Shown here: positions 6,614-8,673 of the stretch, in pieces
Position numbering within the stretch: the stretch's first letter is position 1
Layout: each line of letters opens with the position of its first letter
NCBI GenBank assembly: GCA_017936985.1
Contig: JAGBEM010000161.1
Coordinates: 1-8,673 of the forward strand
Length of the DNA stretch: 8,673 nt
From: Oscillospiraceae bacterium
GTDB lineage: Bacteria; Bacillota_A; Clostridia; Oscillospirales; Oscillospiraceae
Direction of reading: 5' to 3'
Notes under the pieces: model-generated
Database searches by the model: none
What the model was told of the DNA's origin: nothing
Seen by the model: the letters and a program-made list of their open reading frames with translations, nothing else
Position numbers and translations under genes: made by a program

Positions 6614-7005
6614 ACTTCCCCCATAATCTTTTGCACCATTTCCATCAGCGATCGCATCAGCGGCATCGCAAGCCACAGAATCACAACGGTAGCCAGGATC
6701 TGTAATGTTTTCCCCAGCGCTGCATTGCCGGAATCACTGCAGATCAAAATGGCGATCTCTGCCACAAGGCCAATGCCAACCGCCTTCAACATAACGCCGG
6801 ACAAGGTGCTGTCCAGTTGTCCTAATGCCTGTAGTTCCCGGATGAAATCCACAACAGGCTCCAAATACACAAATGCCGCTGACAGCACCATGCAGCAAAC
6901 GACCATTGTCAGCACCAATGTCATGTCCTTGCTGCCTTTACCAAGCGCGATCCCCAAAACCACCGTCAGCAGCACCCCGGCGGTCACCTGCCAAAACCGC
7001 TCCAT
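6610..7005 (-). CDS. spoIIIAD: Stage III sporulation protein AD
   Basis: Small integral membrane protein of the SpoIIIA complex, distantly like FliQ-type or small export-apparatus proteins. The 131 residues (B. subtilis about 133) contain four likely membrane helices at about 5-22, 28-48, 71-88 and 99-116, with ELQALGQLDSTLSGVMLKAVGIGLVAEIA in the centre and CSDSGNAALGKTLQI after it; these are family-typical. The start ATG (7003-7005) shares one base with the spoIIIAC stop (TGATG). I see no Shine-Dalgarno sequence in the 20 bases before it, so translation probably depends on ribosomes finishing spoIIIAC. The stop overlaps spoIIIAE by four bases. Confidence 0.93.
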   Translation of the reverse strand: MERFWQVTAGVLLTVVLGIALGKGSKDMTLVLTMVVCCMVLSAAFVYLEPVVDFIRELQALGQLDSTLSGVMLKAVGIGLVAEIAILICSDSGNAALGKTLQILATVVILWLAMPLMRSLMEMVQKIMGEV

Positions 7006-7199
7006 CAGAACTGAAAGAGTGCCTTGACCAGTTGAAACAGGTCTGCGATCTTTTGTGCCATCATCATAAGTACCACCACCAGGCCTGCAAGCATCGTCAT
7101 CATTGCCTGTTCATCCCGACCGGATCGGGCCAAAACCTGGTGAAGGATCGTTACAATAATTCCGATTGCCGCAATTTTGAATATCAGATCAATGTCCAT
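7005..7199 (-). CDS. spoIIIAC: Stage III sporulation protein AC
   Basis: Very small integral membrane protein of the SpoIIIA complex. The 64 residues (B. subtilis about 68) hold two membrane helices, about 6-24 and 32-50, separated by a polar turn (ARSGRDEQ), and end KIADLFQLVKALFQF. The N-terminus MDIDLIFKIAAIGIIVTILHQVL matches the family start, so the ATG at 7197-7199 is secure. There is no recognisable Shine-Dalgarno site upstream; the preceding bases are the end of spoIIIAB, whose TAG stop lies only three bases away. Translation is most simply explained by coupling to spoIIIAB. The stop shares one base with spoIIIAD. Confidence 0.93.
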   Translation of the reverse strand: MDIDLIFKIAAIGIIVTILHQVLARSGRDEQAMMTMLAGLVVVLMMMAQKIADLFQLVKALFQF

Positions 7200-7202
7200 A
7201 GG

Positions 7203-7715
7203 CTAAATAAACAGGATCGCCAGAGCGGCGCCGGCGCACAGACCCAGAGTTTGATAACTGCGCAGACGCTCAGAGCGATTTGCCTCCAAATTTTCAAGTT
7301 CCTTTTCACAGTTGTGTATCACGGCATCCACGCCTTTGAGCTGCCCATTTAGGTCAAACTGCCCCAACGAATCCCCCAGTTCTGCAAGGCCTGCTGCTGC
7401 CTTTTGCGGCAATTCCGGCACTGCCTTTAAGACCGCTGTCATGCAGCAAGAGGCATCCGGCGCGATCTGTGCTTCCAGCTCCTTTGCCAGCTTTAGAAAC
7501 ACTGAGCGAATGCTGCCTGTGCTGAAAGCGGATACTTTTCGGCATAGATCCGGCAGAGGCGTCATCCGGTATTCCAGTTCACAGTTCATATAATTCAACG
7601 CCTTCAGCAGTTGCTTCAATGCCGCTTCCTCTCGCTTATAGTTCAGTACCATTCCAAAGCCCACACCGCCGCAGCCAACGATGATCAGAATTGCGCCGAT
7701 CCATTGTAACTTCAT
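7203..7715 (-). CDS. spoIIIAB: Stage III sporulation protein AB
   Basis: Membrane protein of the SpoIIIA channel, related to the type II secretion F (GspF) family and thought to work with the SpoIIIAA ATPase. The 170 residues match the B. subtilis length (about 171). There is an N-terminal membrane helix (about 5-23, with GCGGVGFG), a helical cytoplasmic domain beginning LNYKREEAALKQLLKALNYMNCELEYRMTPLP (typical for the family), and a C-terminal membrane helix (about 155-170). ATG at 7713-7715 overlaps the spoIIIAA stop as ATGA and has AAAGGA about seven bases upstream. The next gene, spoIIIAC, begins three bases after the stop. Confidence 0.93.
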   Translation of the reverse strand: MKLQWIGAILIIVGCGGVGFGMVLNYKREEAALKQLLKALNYMNCELEYRMTPLPDLCRKVSAFSTGSIRSVFLKLAKELEAQIAPDASCCMTAVLKAVPELPQKAAAGLAELGDSLGQFDLNGQLKGVDAVIHNCEKELENLEANRSERLRSYQTLGLCAGAALAILFI

Positions 7716-8548
7716 AGTTTCATCCTTTCCACTTTCCAGGACTTGTCCTGCTTCAGTATAACGATCCTTTCAAACAGCCGCGCTTGCACCAGGGGCCTGT
7801 ACACCGGTCTGGCTTGCAAATCCTCCAGGCTTGCTGCGTGGGCAGTCGCCAACAGATGCACACCGCACCATCCTGCCCGAAGCAACGCTCGGCAATCCTC
7901 CTCAGCGGTGATCTCATCCACCGCAATATGGGTTGGTCCCATGGTACGCAGCACCATATCGATACCGCTTTTCTTATCGCAACCGGTGAGCACATCTGTA
8001 TGTTCACCCCGGAAAAAGCCGGCATTACCGGGGAACAGCTCTCCCCTTTCATCGACGACAGCAACACTGCTTGTCCCGCATTCTCCTGCTCGCCGGATCA
8101 TATCGCGCAAAAGTGTTGTTTTACCGCTGCCCGGCGGCCCGAGGATCAAAACCGAAGCATCCAGTACAATTCCGGTTGCCAAACCCGGAAAGTCTCTTGC
8201 TACCCGGATACAAAGGCTTGTGATCTCCCGAATGCCCGTCACCTTCCCCTCCTGGTATACGCATTGTCCGCAAAGGCCGATCCGATGGCCTCCCGGTGCT
8301 GTTATGTAACCGCTGGCAGCTGTGGCCGTTGACCAAGGAGAATACCGGCTGGCAGTGTTTATGACAAAGTGGATGTCCTCCAATGTCGTTTGAAACTTCA
8401 ACGAGAGGCAATCTCTGCCGGTGATCATAAGCACCGGTACTCCGATCCGAAGCCGCAGCTCCTGCAAACTATCTTTTCCCAACCTGTCCACCTCGCTGCG
8501 CATATGCTGCGGCAGAATGGATAGCAACTGATTCCATGCGCATTTCAT
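7712..8548 (-). CDS. spoIIIAA: Stage III sporulation protein AA, channel ATPase
   Basis: Cytoplasmic ATPase of the mother cell, related to secretion ATPases of the GspE/VirB11 type. Its ATP hydrolysis is needed for late gene expression in the forespore. From the chosen start the protein has 278 residues, with N-terminal helices (LLSILPQHMRSEVDRL), the segment SLQELRLRIGVPV, YITAPGGHRIGLCG (81-94), the Walker A motif GPPGSGKT (137-144), VVDERGE (164-170), the Walker B region HIAVDE (207-212) and a TAHA segment (235-238). Four in-frame starts exist (TTG 8608, ATG 8599, 8554 and 8548). I chose 8548, because AGGAG at 8558-8562 lies nine bases before it; ATG 8554 would have only three bases, and the first two lie in or beside the upstream terminator. 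The 3' end overlaps spoIIIAB by four bases. Confidence 0.94.
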   Translation of the reverse strand: MKCAWNQLLSILPQHMRSEVDRLGKDSLQELRLRIGVPVLMITGRDCLSLKFQTTLEDIHFVINTASRYSPWSTATAASGYITAPGGHRIGLCGQCVYQEGKVTGIREITSLCIRVARDFPGLATGIVLDASVLILGPPGSGKTTLLRDMIRRAGECGTSSVAVVDERGELFPGNAGFFRGEHTDVLTGCDKKSGIDMVLRTMGPTHIAVDEITAEEDCRALLRAGWCGVHLLATAHAASLEDLQARPVYRPLVQARLFERIVILKQDKSWKVERMKL

Positions 8549-8557
8549 TTGCATCAA

Positions 8558-8562
8558 CTCCT
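8558..8562 (-). promoter_or_regulatory. Ribosome binding site deciding the spoIIIAA start
   Basis: AGGAG on the minus strand lies nine bases before ATG 8546-8548 and only three before ATG 8552-8554, which favours the former. Both starts give the same protein apart from two residues. Confidence 0.7.
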
Positions 8563-8567
8563 GGGAA

Positions 8568-8597
8568 AGACTATGCGCCTGATGACAGCAACATACC
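8568..8597 (-). promoter_or_regulatory. Candidate sigma-E-like promoter for the spoIIIA operon
   Basis: On the minus strand GGTATGTT (8590-8597) and CATAGTCT (8568-8575) are 14 bases apart, resembling the mother-cell sigma-E pattern (ATATT-type -35 and CATACAAT-type -10), with about two mismatches in each box. It sits between the upstream terminator and spoIIIAA, where the operon promoter is expected, since spoIIIA is sigma-E controlled in B. subtilis. The implied transcript start (near 8561) falls within or next to the ribosome site, leaving a leader of only about 13 bases. This weakens the call. Confidence 0.3.
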
Positions 8598-8606
8598 ATC
8601 GGGCGC

Positions 8607-8637
8607 AAAAAATACCGGCAGCAAACGCTGCCGGTAT
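8607..8637 (-). terminator. Intrinsic terminator upstream of spoIIIAA
   Basis: A perfect 11-base-pair GC-rich inverted repeat (arms 8612-8622 and 8627-8637, arm ATACCGGCAGC) with a four-base loop is followed on the minus strand by TTTTTT (8607-8612, the last T being part of the stem). It would stop transcription of a minus-strand gene lying to the right of the window, isolating spoIIIA from it. On the plus strand the sequence after the stem has no clean T run. Confidence 0.85.
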
Positions 8638-8642
8638 AGAGT

Positions 8643-8672
8643 TTATTTGTGATTCTTCCATTTATGTTTGTG
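8643..8672 (-). CDS. Possible C-terminal tail of an upstream gene, cut by window edge
   Basis: One minus-strand frame reads HKHKWKNHK followed by TAA (8643-8645), five bases before the terminator stem. A stop codon placed just ahead of a terminator is what the end of a gene looks like, and the basic tail is plausible for a protein C-terminus. Only nine codons are visible, so the gene cannot be identified, and the reading frame could be chance. Another frame has a stop closer to the window edge. Confidence 0.35.
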   Translation of the reverse strand, partial: HKHKWKNHK

Positions 8673-8673
8673 G

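Noticed and set aside
6614..6676. N-terminal extension of spoIIIAE by 21 codons
   Set aside because: It is inside spoIIIAD, and it would bury the obvious signal peptide that begins at ATG 6613.
7743..8332. Two overlapping plus-strand open frames of about 185 codons
   Set aside because: Both are antisense to spoIIIAA, whose Walker motifs make it the real gene.
1..8673. CRISPR arrays, insertion sequences, tRNA or rRNA genes, attachment sites
   Set aside because: Coding density is near complete with conserved core genes. I saw no repeated spacer pattern, transposase-like protein, tRNA cloverleaf or long direct repeats.

Overview
The window is a single-strand stretch of a spore-forming Firmicute genome. 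Every gene I can support lies on the minus strand and reads from right to left. Gene content and order (spoIIIAA-AH, asp23, nusB, a Kae1-like gene, xseA, xseB, ispA), roughly balanced base composition and strong GGAGG-type ribosome binding sites suggest an anaerobic clostridial-class bacterium. The Oscillospirales or Lachnospirales are my guess; genus cannot be told from the sequence.

Right part (about 8548 down to 4047): a complete eight-gene spoIIIA sporulation operon, spoIIIAA to spoIIIAH, with genes overlapping or separated by at most 16 bases. Its products form the mother-cell half of the channel ('feeding tube') that joins mother cell and forespore after engulfment. SpoIIIAA is the ATPase, SpoIIIAB to AF are membrane or basal parts, and SpoIIIAG and AH are ring-forming proteins. 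The operon is bounded by two intrinsic terminators: one upstream (8607-8637) that would end a gene outside the window, and one only 6 bases after spoIIIAH (4007-4040).

Left part (3985 down to base 1): a near-consensus sigma-A promoter (TTGACT, 17 bases, TATACT) starts what looks like a six-gene housekeeping operon. It contains asp23 (Asp23/Gls24 envelope stress family), nusB (antitermination), a TsaD/Kae1-like paralogue, xseA and xseB (exonuclease VII subunits), and ispA (polyprenyl diphosphate synthase, cut off by the window edge). Stop/start overlaps or short gaps link all six, and I see no internal terminator.

This is mostly well-known core clostridial gene content, with no mobile element, CRISPR array, structural RNA or phage feature. 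The points most worth a second look are the TsaD-like paralogue with altered signature loops, the absence of Shine-Dalgarno sites before spoIIIAC and spoIIIAD, the compact SpoIIIAE-AH proteins, and the very short leader implied by the best sigma-E-like promoter candidate. I did not find evidence for an undescribed system.
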